Assembly (NCBI GenBank): GCA_020854035.1
Contig: JADZGE010000004.1
Coordinates: forward strand, 20,279-84,278
DNA length: 64,000 nucleotides
From: Burkholderiales bacterium
GTDB lineage: Bacteria > Pseudomonadota > Gammaproteobacteria > Burkholderiales > SG8-41
Direction: 5' to 3'
Shown here: positions 52,347-62,721 of the stretch, one piece after another
How positions within the stretch are numbered: position 1 is the stretch's first letter
How the letters are laid out: every line of letters starts with the position of its first letter
The notes under the pieces: generated by a model
What the model was told of the DNA's origin: nothing
What the model saw: the letters and a program-made list of their open reading frames with translations, nothing else
Databases searched by the model: none
Position numbers and translations under genes: made by a program

Positions 52347-54080
52347 TCAGGCGAGCGGCCGCGCCTCGCGGGCGTCCCGCGCGCGCTCGCCGAGAGACCG
52401 GTAGGAAAGATACGTGCCGATCGCGACGATCGCGACGGCGAGCACGCCCAGCGCCGCGCCGGGGCCCCGCCCGGCGGCGCTCTGCATGTAGAGATAGATG
52501 CCGTAGGACATCGGCGCGTCGTTCTGCGCGGAGACGAGCATGATCGTGGCCGACAGCTCCACCGCCGCGGTCATGAAGCTCGTGATGAATCCCGCCAGCA
52601 TGGCGCCCGCCATCAACGGCACGACCACGCGCAGGATCGTCCGCCGCTTCGAGGCTCCGAGATTCTCGGCGGCCTCCTCCAGCGAGACGTGCATCTGCTG
52701 CAGCGCGGCGACGCAGGAGCGCAGCGCGTAGGGCAGCCGCCGCACCGTGTAGGCGAGCGCGATGATGATCCACGAGGAAGTGAGCGGCTCGCCGCTGAAC
52801 GGCAGTTCGATGCCGCGGAAGGTGCGCAGATACCCGATGCCGAGCACGATGCCCGGGATCGCCAGGGCGACCGTGGCGGTGAAGTCGAGGAGCCGCCGGC
52901 CGGGCACCTTCGTGCGCAGCATCAGGTACGCGATCGCCGTCGCGATCACGACGTCGAGACTCGCCGCCATGCCGCAATAGAGCACCGTGTTCCAGATCAT
53001 GCGCGGGGAGTCGTGGAAGACCGAGGCGTAGTGATCGAGCGTGTAGGCGTCGGGCAGCACGCTGAAGCTCCACACCTTCGCGATCGAGAGCAGCAGGATG
53101 CCGGCGTGCGGCGCGAGCACGACCGCGAGCACGAGCCCGATCCAGCCGTAGGCGAGCACGGTCTGCCCCGGACCGAGCCGGCGCCGGGCGAGCCCGGCGT
53201 AGCCGCGCTGGAGCGTGGCGTACTCCTTCCCGCGCATCACCCGGGTCGAGGCCCACAGCGCGAAGAGCGATGCCGCGACCATGATGACGCTCGCCACGTA
53301 ACCGATGGGATCCTCGATGCCGATCGACGTGATGCGGAGGTAGGCCTGCGGCGCCAGCATGTTGGTGATGTTCAGCACGAGCGGCGTTCCGAGATCGTCG
53401 AAGACCTTGATGAAGACGAGCGCCGCCCCCGCCACGTAGCCCGGCATCGCGAGCGGGAAAACCACGCGGCGGAACAGCCGCCAGCCGCTCGCGCCGAGGT
53501 TCTGCGCGGATTCCTCCATCGAGCTGTCGATGTTGTTCAGCGCCACCACCAGGTTCATGAGGATGAACGGGAAGTAGTGGATTGCTTCGACGAAAATCAC
53601 GCCGTTCAACCCCTCCATGAGGGGCAGGGTGAAGCCGAACCAGTCCTCGAGCACGAGGTTGACGGCGCCGCTGCGTCCGAATATCAGTTGCATCGCGACC
53701 GCGCCGACGAACGGCGGCATGATGAGCGGCAGCACGCCGAGGGTCTGGATGAGGGCCGCCCCGCGGAACTCGAAGCGCACAGTGAAGTAGGCGAGCGGGA
53801 CGGCGATGAGCGTCGCGATGCCGACGCTCCACAAGCCGACGAGGAGGCTGTTCCAGAAGGACTCGCGCATGAGCGAGAGCCCGAAGAACGAGCCGAAGTT
53901 GGCGAGGGTGAAACCGCCCGCCCCGTCGGCGAACGCCACCCACACGACGATCCCGACCGGGACGATCAGGAAGAGAACGAGGAAGGCCGCGATGGCGAGC
54001 GCCACCGCGGCCTGCGGCACGGTATAGCCCGCCGCGGCGCCGGCCCCGGGCAGCACGGACCGCAATGCGGCCGCCTTCAA
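52347..54080 (-). CDS. ABC transporter permease (FbpB type, two fused domains)
   Basis: 577 residues with about twelve membrane helices in two homologous halves. Each half has an EAA loop that docks on the ATPase: ESAQNLGASGWRLFRRVVFP near residue 190 and EAAENLGASKRRTILRVVVP near 478. The fused double-permease architecture is typical of ferric-iron (Fbp/Sfu/Afu) and some thiosulfate-type systems. It lies 13 bases after the binding protein and six before the ATPase on the minus strand. The exact substrate depends on the receptor and is not proven here. Confidence 0.94.
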   Translation of the reverse strand: MKAAALRSVLPGAGAAAGYTVPQAAVALAIAAFLVLFLIVPVGIVVWVAFADGAGGFTLANFGSFFGLSLMRESFWNSLLVGLWSVGIATLIAVPLAYFTVRFEFRGAALIQTLGVLPLIMPPFVGAVAMQLIFGRSGAVNLVLEDWFGFTLPLMEGLNGVIFVEAIHYFPFILMNLVVALNNIDSSMEESAQNLGASGWRLFRRVVFPLAMPGYVAGAALVFIKVFDDLGTPLVLNITNMLAPQAYLRITSIGIEDPIGYVASVIMVAASLFALWASTRVMRGKEYATLQRGYAGLARRRLGPGQTVLAYGWIGLVLAVVLAPHAGILLLSIAKVWSFSVLPDAYTLDHYASVFHDSPRMIWNTVLYCGMAASLDVVIATAIAYLMLRTKVPGRRLLDFTATVALAIPGIVLGIGYLRTFRGIELPFSGEPLTSSWIIIALAYTVRRLPYALRSCVAALQQMHVSLEEAAENLGASKRRTILRVVVPLMAGAMLAGFITSFMTAAVELSATIMLVSAQNDAPMSYGIYLYMQSAAGRGPGAALGVLAVAIVAIGTYLSYRSLGERARDAREARPLA

Positions 54081-54093
54081 GCGGGCCGTCCGC

Positions 54094-55416
54094 TCAGCGC
54101 GCGAGCGCGGCGGCCTGGTTCGCGAGTTCGGCGGCGCGCGTGTAGTTCTTCCGCGCCGTCGAGTTCCAGTATTCCTCGAGCCCGGTCAACTGCTTGGTCT
54201 TGAGGGCGTCGCGCTTGGTCTGGCTGAAGAGCGCGAGGAACTCCTTGTCCTTCGCCTTCTCCTCGCTCACGATGGGAGAGAACGCGAGCTCGCGCGCCTC
54301 GGCGAGGAGTTTCTCCGCCTGCGGGTTTTTCTTTCCCGCGAGCTTCGCGCTCGCCTCGTCGATCGCGCGGGTCGCGGCGACGAGCTCCTTGTGGCGGAAC
54401 GTGATCGTCTGGTCGAAGAGCGCGTTCACCACGTAGTAGCGGGTCTGCGAGAGCTGTGAGTCGAAGTTGACCTTGGGCCTGATCTTGCCGCCGAACGGGT
54501 TGGGGTAGCCCGCGGGCGCCTTCGAGTAGGTCGCGGGCAGCACCGGCAGGCGGCTGATCTTGGGGTCGAGCAGGAGCTGCTGGCCGTCCTCCGACAGCGC
54601 GAAACGGATGAACTTCCGCCCGAGTTCGGCATTGCGGGCATTGGCGATCAACCCGATGTTGGCGGGCACGATCGCGGTGACCGTGGGATAGGCGAACTCG
54701 ATGGGAAAGCCCGACGCGCGCGCCGAGAGGCCGAAGAAGTCGACGACGAGCCCGATGCCGTACTGCCCGTTGTTGACGCCGTCGGGCACCCCGAAGCTGC
54801 GCTCGGTGATCGCCGCGCAGTTACCCGTGATCATCAGCACCTGCCGCCAGCCCTTCTCCCAGCCCTCGCCCTGGAGGATGGTCTCGATGGTGAGGTGCGT
54901 CGTTCCCGAGCGCGAGGGCGAGGAGATCGCGACATGACCCAGGTAAACCGGTTTCGCGAGGTCGGCCCACTCCTTCGGGACGGGGAGCTTGTTCGCCTTG
55001 AGATAGCGCGTGTTCCACATGAGCCCGTAGCCCGCGAGCGCCTGGCCGAGGTAGTAGCCGTGCGGATCGTTGACCGGATACGTTCCCACCGCCTTCGGCA
55101 CTGCCGGGTTGGCGAGGTCGGTTGCCCTGGCGAGCAGGTTTTCCTTTGCGAGCACCTCGAATGCATCGGGCGCGGAAGCCCAGAAGATGTCCGGCTTGCC
55201 GCCGGCGGGCGCCTCGCGGATGTACGCGATCGCGGAGGAGGTCCCGCGGTTGAGCACCTCGACCTTGACGCCGGGATTGCGCGACTCGAACGCGCGCTTG
55301 TAGACCTCGGTGAGATCCTTGGGAAACGAGGTGACGATGGTAAGTACCTGCTGGGCGTGGGCGGCAGCGGACGCAACGAGGAGCGCGGCTGCGGCGCACA
55401 GGGAGAACGGGCGCAC
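54094..55416 (-). CDS. Extracellular solute-binding protein (FbpA/AfuA type)
   Basis: 440 residues with a signal peptide ending near AHAQQ (residue 22). The mature N-terminus VLTIVTSFPKDLTEVYKRAF, then KPDIFWASAPDAFEVLA and later GYGLMWNTRYLKANKLPVPKEWADL, are typical of the ferric-iron/2-aminoethylphosphonate receptor cluster. It carries a C-terminal helical extension of about 90 residues (from about 340) that is not usual in FbpA, rich in Lys and Glu. The tyrosine pair of ferric receptors is not clearly seen, so iron is only one option. It heads the ABC operon and is divergent from htpG. Confidence 0.9.
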   Translation of the reverse strand: MRPFSLCAAAALLVASAAAHAQQVLTIVTSFPKDLTEVYKRAFESRNPGVKVEVLNRGTSSAIAYIREAPAGGKPDIFWASAPDAFEVLAKENLLARATDLANPAVPKAVGTYPVNDPHGYYLGQALAGYGLMWNTRYLKANKLPVPKEWADLAKPVYLGHVAISSPSRSGTTHLTIETILQGEGWEKGWRQVLMITGNCAAITERSFGVPDGVNNGQYGIGLVVDFFGLSARASGFPIEFAYPTVTAIVPANIGLIANARNAELGRKFIRFALSEDGQQLLLDPKISRLPVLPATYSKAPAGYPNPFGGKIRPKVNFDSQLSQTRYYVVNALFDQTITFRHKELVAATRAIDEASAKLAGKKNPQAEKLLAEARELAFSPIVSEEKAKDKEFLALFSQTKRDALKTKQLTGLEEYWNSTARKNYTRAAELANQAAALAR

Positions 55417-55505
55417 GGAATCCTCCTTTTGTCATGGATATTGCGCGATGTGCATTGAAAATATTACAGTTTCGCCGCTCCGGTGGCTACCGGCACCGCG
55501 GCGGG

Positions 55506-55534
55506 GTTGAAATCCCGGGGGCGCCGCCCCATAC
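55506..55534 (+). promoter_or_regulatory. Sigma-32 (heat-shock) type promoter of htpG
   Basis: GTTGAAA (55506-55512), a 14-base spacer and CCCCATAC (55527-55534) match the enterobacterial sigma-32 pattern CTTGAAA - 11 to 16 - CCCCATNT closely. The expected transcription start near 55541 leaves a leader of about 60 bases with GAGAGG before the ATG at 55604. Confidence 0.75.
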
Positions 55535-55603
55535 ATCCGGCGAGGGCGCGCGGCGCGGCCGCAGCGCGCGGAGCCCGGACTCCCGTACCGAACGAGAGGC
55601 GAC

Positions 55604-57511
<1,908 letters not shown>

Positions 57512-57539
57512 GAATCGGCGCCACATGGCCTTCCCGATG

Positions 57540-57566
57540 GCGGCCGCCCGGGCGCACGCCGCTTTT
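57540..57566 (+). terminator. Probable Rho-independent terminator of htpG
   Basis: GCGGC (57540-57544) pairs with GCCGC (57558-57562) around a 13-base loop that can itself form a small CGC/GCG stem, followed by TTTT (57563-57566). It lies 28 bases after the htpG stop. The stem is short and the T run is only four, so strength is doubtful. Confidence 0.45.
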
Positions 57567-57685
57567 CATCCAGAGACAGGGACAGGCCGCACGCCGGTAC
57601 CGCCAGGACGAGCCCTTCGGTCGAAGAACATCCTTTGCGACCCCCGGCGTCACTGCGTTCGGGTTCGCGACCTGCCATCTCGTTT

Positions 57686-58915
57686 TCAGCGGCCTTCGCG
57701 TTGAGCGGGCGGCGGCTCAGCGATCGCCCTGAGCGCCGCGAGCAGTTTCTTCCCCGCGCGGCCGTCCACCGCCATCCCGACCGAAGTCTGAAAGGCCTCG
57801 ATCGCCGCGCGCGTGCGCGCGCCGATGATGCCGTCGGGCGCCCCGATGTCGTGGCCGAGCGCGATGAGGCGTTCCTGAACCTCGCGCCGCTCGGCGCGCG
57901 AGATTCCCGGATCGTCGGTCGGCCACGCCGTCGCGATCGGAGCGCCGCCGCGCAGGCGGTCGGCGAGGTGCGCGATCGCGAGCGCGTAGGACTCGGCGGC
58001 GTTGTAGGAAAAAATGGCGTTGTAGTTCCGCAACGCGAGGAATGCGGGGCCTCGCGTGCCGGCGGGTGTCAGGAGCGCCGCCGGCCCGGTCCCGGCAAGC
58101 GCGGAACCATCGGCGCGACGGATGCCGTTTCCCGCCCAATCCTCCAGCGCGCGGCGCGTGCGGCGGCCCGCCGGGCCGTTGTATCCGGGCGGCAGCCGGA
58201 CTTCGTAGCCCCACCGTTCGCCCGTACGCCAGCCCGCGCGGGCGAGGACGTTCGCGGTCGAGGCGAGCGCGTCGGGCACCGAGCCGACGATGTCACGGCG
58301 GCCGTCGCCGTCGAAATCGACCGCGAGCCGCTGGAAGGTCGTGGGCATGAACTGCGTCTGCCCGAACGCGCCCGCCCACGAACCGTTCAGCGCCGCCGCC
58401 GGCACGTCGCCTTCTTCGAGTATCCGCAACGTCGCGAGGAATTCGCCGCGGAAGGTGCGCTGGCGTCCGCCGAAGCAGGAGAGCGTCGCGAGCGAGCGCA
58501 CGAGTGGGCGCGAGCCCATTCTCCTGCCGTAGTCGGTCTCCACGCCCCACACCGCGACGACGACGTGGCGGTCGACGCCGAACTTCCGCTCGATCTCGCC
58601 GAGCACGGTGGCCCATTCGGCGAGCCGTGCCCTCCCATCCGCGACGCGCTCCTCGTCCACGAGCCCCGCGAGGTAGTCCCAGATGGGCGTCCTGAACTCC
58701 GGCTGATGGTCCATTGCGTCGAGCACGCCCTGGTCGGGCTCGATCCCGGCGGTCGCACCGAGGAACGTGTCGCCGCCGAGGCCGGCACGTACCGCGGCGG
58801 CGCGCAGTTCCGAGAGACAGGCCTGGAAATCGCCAGGCGCGGCGCAGGCCGTTCCCGCCGCGGCGAGCAGCACGAGAAGCAAGAGCGCCTCAGCGCGGGC
58901 GGTGCAGCGCCACAT
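57686..58915 (-). CDS. Lytic murein transglycosylase (MltB family) with C-terminal peptidoglycan-binding domain
   Basis: 409 residues with a signal peptide ending near TACAAP (residue 25). The catalytic domain has the glutamate in VAVWGVETDYG near 125 and the family's SWAGAFGQTQFMPTTF stretch near 178. A PG-binding type 1 domain lies at the C-terminus (about 335-400: VQERLIALGHDIGAPDGIIG). It cleaves peptidoglycan in the periplasm; a cysteine at residue 24 is not in a good lipobox, so it is probably soluble rather than lipid-anchored. Its ATG lies inside the last codons of the upstream TIGR02186 gene (26-base overlap). Confidence 0.94.
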   Translation of the reverse strand: MWRCTARAEALLLLVLLAAAGTACAAPGDFQACLSELRAAAVRAGLGGDTFLGATAGIEPDQGVLDAMDHQPEFRTPIWDYLAGLVDEERVADGRARLAEWATVLGEIERKFGVDRHVVVAVWGVETDYGRRMGSRPLVRSLATLSCFGGRQRTFRGEFLATLRILEEGDVPAAALNGSWAGAFGQTQFMPTTFQRLAVDFDGDGRRDIVGSVPDALASTANVLARAGWRTGERWGYEVRLPPGYNGPAGRRTRRALEDWAGNGIRRADGSALAGTGPAALLTPAGTRGPAFLALRNYNAIFSYNAAESYALAIAHLADRLRGGAPIATAWPTDDPGISRAERREVQERLIALGHDIGAPDGIIGARTRAAIEAFQTSVGMAVDGRAGKKLLAALRAIAEPPPAQREGR

Positions 58916-59633
58916 TGAGACCGAAGCCCAGGACCATGGCGGCGAGCGTGCACACGACGCCGAAGATCCAGCCGTGGCGCCGCGCGGCGTCGCTCACCCA
59001 GCGGCCGGCGCCCACCTGCCGCAATTCGAAACTGCCCGAATCGCGCGCCGTGACGCGGCCGTCGCGGACGAGCAGGGCGTCGACACGATAGCCGCCGAGC
59101 TCCGCCTCGGGCGGCAGGACGATGTCGGTGGTGACGAGTCGCTCGCGCGTGATCCGGATCGCGTGGTCGTCCTCCCGGTAGCTTCGCTCGTGCTCCTTCA
59201 GCCGGAAAAATGCCCGTCGCCACCGGTCCTCGGAGATGGCGGCCGTGCGCGGCTCGACGTCCAGCGCGGTCGCCTCGAGATCGAGGCCGTACTTCGCCCG
59301 GGCCTGCGCGGGCAGCAGCGCGGCGAGCGGTCTTGTCGAGTAGACGTAGACGAGGCTCGGCGCGCCGCTCACCTTCGCGCTTTCACCCGCGATCCAGAAC
59401 GGGCCGCGCCGCACCTCCCGGGTGAGCGTCACGTCGCGCGCGGGCCCCGTGATCTTGATCACCAGGTCGGCGTGCGGCTCGATCACGCCGTGTATCCGCA
59501 CGTCGGCCCCGGTGAAGGTCGTCGTCACGTCGACGCGATCCGATTCCGGCTCGACGATGAGGCGATCCTCGCACCGGGTGATCGGCGCGGCGAGCAACGC
59601 CAGCGACACCAGCAGCACGAAGGACGACCTCAT
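58890..59633 (-). CDS. TIGR02186 family protein
   Basis: 247 residues with a signal peptide (SSFVLLVSLALLAAPI) and a C-terminal membrane helix (GWIFGVVCTLAAMVLGFGLN). The periplasmic part begins DRLIVEPESDRVDVTTTFTG and contains VIKITGPARDVTLTREVRRG and PSLVYVYSTRPL, which identify the TIGR02186 family. In many Proteobacteria this family is found next to a TauE/SafE anion exporter, as here (17-base gap), and the two probably work together in sulfite or sulfonate export. The 3' end overlaps the MltB-type gene. Confidence 0.92.
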   Translation of the reverse strand: MRSSFVLLVSLALLAAPITRCEDRLIVEPESDRVDVTTTFTGADVRIHGVIEPHADLVIKITGPARDVTLTREVRRGPFWIAGESAKVSGAPSLVYVYSTRPLAALLPAQARAKYGLDLEATALDVEPRTAAISEDRWRRAFFRLKEHERSYREDDHAIRITRERLVTTDIVLPPEAELGGYRVDALLVRDGRVTARDSGSFELRQVGAGRWVSDAARRHGWIFGVVCTLAAMVLGFGLNVALHRPR

Positions 59634-59650
59634 CGGCGGTTCCCGCGGCG

Positions 59651-60583
59651 TCAGCGCGACGTCGTGCCGAACCCGTAGGGCTCGACCGGCGCGATCACCA
59701 GCGTGAGCGCCATCCGAACCGCCACGCCGACCACCACGATCGCGAGAATCAACCGCAGCTTTTCGGCGGGAAGCCGTCTGCCCAGCCGGGCCCCCGCGGC
59801 CGTTCCCAGGATGGAGCCGAGGATCAGTATTCCCGCGAGGAGTGGGTCGACCGTGTGGTTGATCCCGGCGTGCATGACGCTCGTCGCGGCGGTCGTGAAC
59901 AGCAGCTGGAACATCGAAGTGCCCACCGCGAGCGGCGTGGGCATGCGCAGGAGATAGATCATGAGCGGCACCATGATGAAGCCGCCCCCCACGCCCATGA
60001 GGGCGGTGAGGATGCCGGCGAACCCGCCGAGCACGAAGGGCACCAGCGCCGACATCCGGATGCCGGAGGCGCGAAATCCGGTCTGGAGCGGCAGGCTGCC
60101 GGCGAGGGACTTCAGGAAGCGCCACCGCGGACGGGTTGCCGGCGCGGGCGGCGCGAGGGCGCCGGCGCGCAGCACCGCGCGCAGCGACTCGACGAACATC
60201 GCGATACCCACGCCTCCCAGCAGCAGGACGTAGAGGAACACCACGACGGTGCCGAAATCCCCGTTGCGCACCAGCGCCCGCGCGAGCGCGACGCCGGCGC
60301 CGCTGCCGGCGAGGCTTCCGGCAAGCAGGATGAACGCCATGCGGAAATCGATGTTGCCGTAGGTCCACTGGATGTAGCTCGCGCCCGCCGCGGTTCCCGC
60401 CATCTGCGTCGCGCCGGTCGAAACCGCCACGATCGGGGGGATGCCCGTGAATATGAGGAGCGGCGTGATCAGGAATCCGCCGCCGACGCCGACCAGCCCG
60501 GAGAGAAAACCGACGACCGCCCCGAAGGCGAGAATCAGCGGGACGCTTACGTCCGTGTGAGCGATGGGGAGGAAGAGGTCCAT
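59651..60583 (-). CDS. TauE/SafE-family sulfite/organosulfonate exporter
   Basis: 310 residues from the ATG at 60583; an upstream ATG would add 21 residues with no membrane character. Eight or so helices are arranged as two repeats, each with a Gly-rich motif: GFLSGLVGVGGGFLITPLLI near residue 26 and GILTALMGVGGGFIMVPLMI near 190. These are the hallmarks of TauE/SafE. The length exceeds the 250-260 of minimal members because of a loop around 130-170. It is the upstream partner of the TIGR02186 gene. Substrate by family: sulfite, sulfoacetate or related anions. Confidence 0.94.
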   Translation of the reverse strand: MDLFLPIAHTDVSVPLILAFGAVVGFLSGLVGVGGGFLITPLLIFTGIPPIVAVSTGATQMAGTAAGASYIQWTYGNIDFRMAFILLAGSLAGSGAGVALARALVRNGDFGTVVVFLYVLLLGGVGIAMFVESLRAVLRAGALAPPAPATRPRWRFLKSLAGSLPLQTGFRASGIRMSALVPFVLGGFAGILTALMGVGGGFIMVPLMIYLLRMPTPLAVGTSMFQLLFTTAATSVMHAGINHTVDPLLAGILILGSILGTAAGARLGRRLPAEKLRLILAIVVVGVAVRMALTLVIAPVEPYGFGTTSR

Positions 60584-60766
60584 GGCGGCCACTCCGGGAC
60601 CGGTCCGGCTTGCGTGATGCGCCGCTTCGTGCGGCACGGCGTGCACCGCGGCGCGTTCTCGATGGCGCGCGACGGCCGTCGTGCGCCGCGGGCTACCGGA
60701 GGGGCTGCTGCGAGGAGCGCCACCGCTCCCGGGGATACGCGGCGGCGCCGGTCACGCGCGAGGGCT

Positions 60767-61225
60767 TCAGCCGAGACGATCGACGAGATCCTTCGCTTCC
60801 TTGAGGCCTATCCCGCTCTTCTCGCGCAGCAGCTTCACCGCGTCCGACTTCCTGCCCCGGGCCGCGAGGCGGCGTACCTGCTCGCTCATCTCCTGCGCGC
60901 GCTGGATGGTGGCCGCGAGTCCCGGTGCGGGCTGCACGATGGCTTCCTCGCGGGCGATGGTTTCCACCTCGATCCGGGCATCCGCGAGGGGCAACCCCTT
61001 CCTCTCGCGCACGAGCCGGATCGCCTCGAGCTTCCCGCCCTGTGAGAGGAGACTCGCGACTTCCATCCGCAGGCCGTCGGGCCTTCCGGGAATGGCGAGC
61101 GGAACGGCCGCCCTCCGCGGGCGGCCCGCGGCGGCGCGCCGCGTACGCCATGCGGCGAAGAGCCGGGGGAGCGCGAACGGTAGCGCGATGACGACGGCAG
61201 CGGCAAGAACGTAGACGAGTTCCAT
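60767..61225 (-). CDS. Membrane-anchored protein with two ribosomal L7/L12 C-terminal-like modules
   Basis: 152 residues from the ATG at 61225. An N-terminal helix LVYVLAAAVVIALPFALPRL anchors it, followed by a basic loop with RRAAAGRPRR. Two segments then resemble the L7/L12 C-terminal domain helix-turn pattern: GKLEAIRLVRERKGLPLADA (about 80-99) and SDAVKLLREKSGIGLKEAKD (about 126-145). Each follows the (K)xxAIKxxRExxGxxLxEAK pattern of ribosomal bL12. It is not a ribosomal protein, being too long, membrane-anchored and duplicated. The function is unknown. Confidence 0.8.
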   Translation of the reverse strand: MELVYVLAAAVVIALPFALPRLFAAWRTRRAAAGRPRRAAVPLAIPGRPDGLRMEVASLLSQGGKLEAIRLVRERKGLPLADARIEVETIAREEAIVQPAPGLAATIQRAQEMSEQVRRLAARGRKSDAVKLLREKSGIGLKEAKDLVDRLG

Positions 61226-61420
61226 AACCTGGAGGGGCGCGGGACCGGGGGTGAACCTCGAAGCGCGGGAGTGGCTGCGTGAACGGCGTATCGGCGGAAA
61301 CGGAAGTAGTTTACCGCGTCGCCGGAACGAGCGGGGCACCCGGCCCGGGATTTTTCGGCGTCCGGTTCGTTCCCGCCGGGCAGGAGGAGCGCGGGGAGGC
61401 CCCGCAGCCGGGTCGGACGG

Positions 61421-62410
61421 CTATTCGACCACGCCGAGCCGGCCGTTGTGGCTGCCCATGTACCACAGCCGCCCGCTCGCGTCCGTCACCATCTTGCGGA
61501 TGCCCACGTTCTTCGACGGCAGTTCGATGACGCGCATCGCCTCGCTCTTCGGGTCGAACCGCACCACGGTGTCGGTATTGATCTCGTTCACCCAGACCAA
61601 CCCGCCGCCGTCCACGGTGACCGCGTAGGGGCCCGCGTTCCCCGCCGGCAGCGGGTACTCCTTCACCACCTTCATCACCGCGGGGTCGAGCTTCGCGAGC
61701 CTGCCGTTGCCGTAAAGCGTGACCCACAGCATGCCGTCCGGGGCGGTCGCGACGCGGCGCGGGCGGGAGCCGCGGCCCGTGTCTACCTCGCTCATCCGGC
61801 CGGTCTTCGGGTCGAGCCGTCCCATCCTGTTGTCTCCCATGCGGCAGAACCAGACGTTGCCCGCCTTGTCGAGCGCGAGGCCGTAGGGGCCGCCGGAGGA
61901 CGGGTACTCCCTGATCGCGCCGGTCTTCGTGTCGAGGCTTGCCACCTTGTCGCCGCTTTGCATGGTGAACCAGATCGTGCCCTGGTCGTCGGTGATGACG
62001 AGCGTGTGGGGGCCACCGCCGCCGGAAGGGGTCTTGTACTCGACCATCCTCCCGGAGGCCGGATCGAGCTTCCCGATGGTGCCGTTGCCGTTACCGGTCG
62101 TCCACACCGTGCCGGCGCGATCGACGAGCAGACCGTGCGGCCGGTGGCCGGGGGGCAGATCCCATTCCTTGAACGATGTCGTTTTCTCGTCGAAGCGCGC
62201 CACCTTGTTGCCGGTCATGACGGCGATATAGATGGCGCCGTCGGGAGCGACGGCCGGGTCGCGGGCGAAGCGCGGCGTCGGCACCGCCCATTCGCTCACC
62301 CTGCCCGCGAGCTCGGGCCGAGAGCCCGGCACGACACCGTAATTGGAACCGCCGGCCTGCGCGAGGGCGGCGTGAAAGACGAGAATCGTGATGCAGGCGC
62401 GGCGTTTCAT
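61421..62410 (-). CDS. Exported beta-propeller protein (virginiamycin B lyase-like / NHL-like)
   Basis: 329 residues from an ATG preceded by GGAGG. A signal peptide ends near LAQAGG (residue 19). The mature protein consists of about six to seven repeats with the pattern P-x-G-(L/I)-x-x-D-x-x-G-x-(V/I)-W, for example PYGLALDKAGNVWFCRMGDN and YAVTVDGGGLVWVNEINTDT, as in Vgb/streptogramin-lyase-like propellers. Antibiotic lyase activity is unlikely to be the natural role of most such proteins, and the family's catalytic His was not located. It should be periplasmic. Confidence 0.88.
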   Translation of the reverse strand: MKRRACITILVFHAALAQAGGSNYGVVPGSRPELAGRVSEWAVPTPRFARDPAVAPDGAIYIAVMTGNKVARFDEKTTSFKEWDLPPGHRPHGLLVDRAGTVWTTGNGNGTIGKLDPASGRMVEYKTPSGGGGPHTLVITDDQGTIWFTMQSGDKVASLDTKTGAIREYPSSGGPYGLALDKAGNVWFCRMGDNRMGRLDPKTGRMSEVDTGRGSRPRRVATAPDGMLWVTLYGNGRLAKLDPAVMKVVKEYPLPAGNAGPYAVTVDGGGLVWVNEINTDTVVRFDPKSEAMRVIELPSKNVGIRKMVTDASGRLWYMGSHNGRLGVVE

Positions 62411-62458
62411 GAATCCCTCCGGGCAGCGGGCATCCGCCCGCGAGTCTACAGGAACCGG

Positions 62459-62501
62459 GGACAGACCACGTTTTCCGGCTGCCGGGAAACGTGGTCTGTC
62501 C
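62459..62501. repeat. REP-like palindrome
   Basis: GGACAGACCACGTTT (62459-62473) is exactly inverted at 62487-62501. The inner bases TCCGG and CCGGG extend the stem with one mismatch to a three-base loop (CTG, 62479-62481), giving about 20 paired positions. Palindromes with this GGACAGACCACG core are, to my recollection, repeated in some betaproteobacterial genomes and mobilised by REP-associated transposases. None is present here. It abuts a truncated CHAT-domain gene. Confidence 0.85.
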
Positions 62502-62515
62502 TCGGTTTTCCACCT

Positions 62516-62677
62516 TATGCCGCGGACTCGAAGCTCACGCGGGCAGAGGCGCTCCGACAGGCGACTCTCGCGGTGATGGAGGACAGTGCGAAGGAGGTGG
62601 GCGGCAAGTACCTCTTTTCCTACGCGCATCCGCTTTTCTGGGCGCCGTATGCGCCGGTGGGAAATGGGGGGCGGTGA
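62516..62677 (+). pseudogene. C-terminal remnant of a CHAT-domain protein
   Basis: A 53-codon frame ending in TGA at 62677 encodes YAADSKLTRAEALRQATLAV and then YLFSYAHPLFWAPYAPVGNG. The ALRQA helix, the FSYAHPxFWAPF strand and a final VG(D/N)G are the standard end of CHAT (caspase HetF-associated) protease domains. Everything upstream is missing: the palindromic element begins about 15 bases before the homologous region. It is a decay product and probably not expressed. Confidence 0.75.
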
Positions 62678-62721
62678 CACGCTTCGCGGCTGCGAGCCAC
62701 GGGCCGCGTGCGGGAGCCTCA

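Noticed and set aside
51099..54203. A 1034-codon open frame on the plus strand
   Set aside because: It is antisense to the ABC ATPase and permease genes, which carry clear family motifs. Its translation is a low-complexity Arg/Glu/His/Ala mix without any domain, as expected of a shadow frame in G+C-rich DNA.
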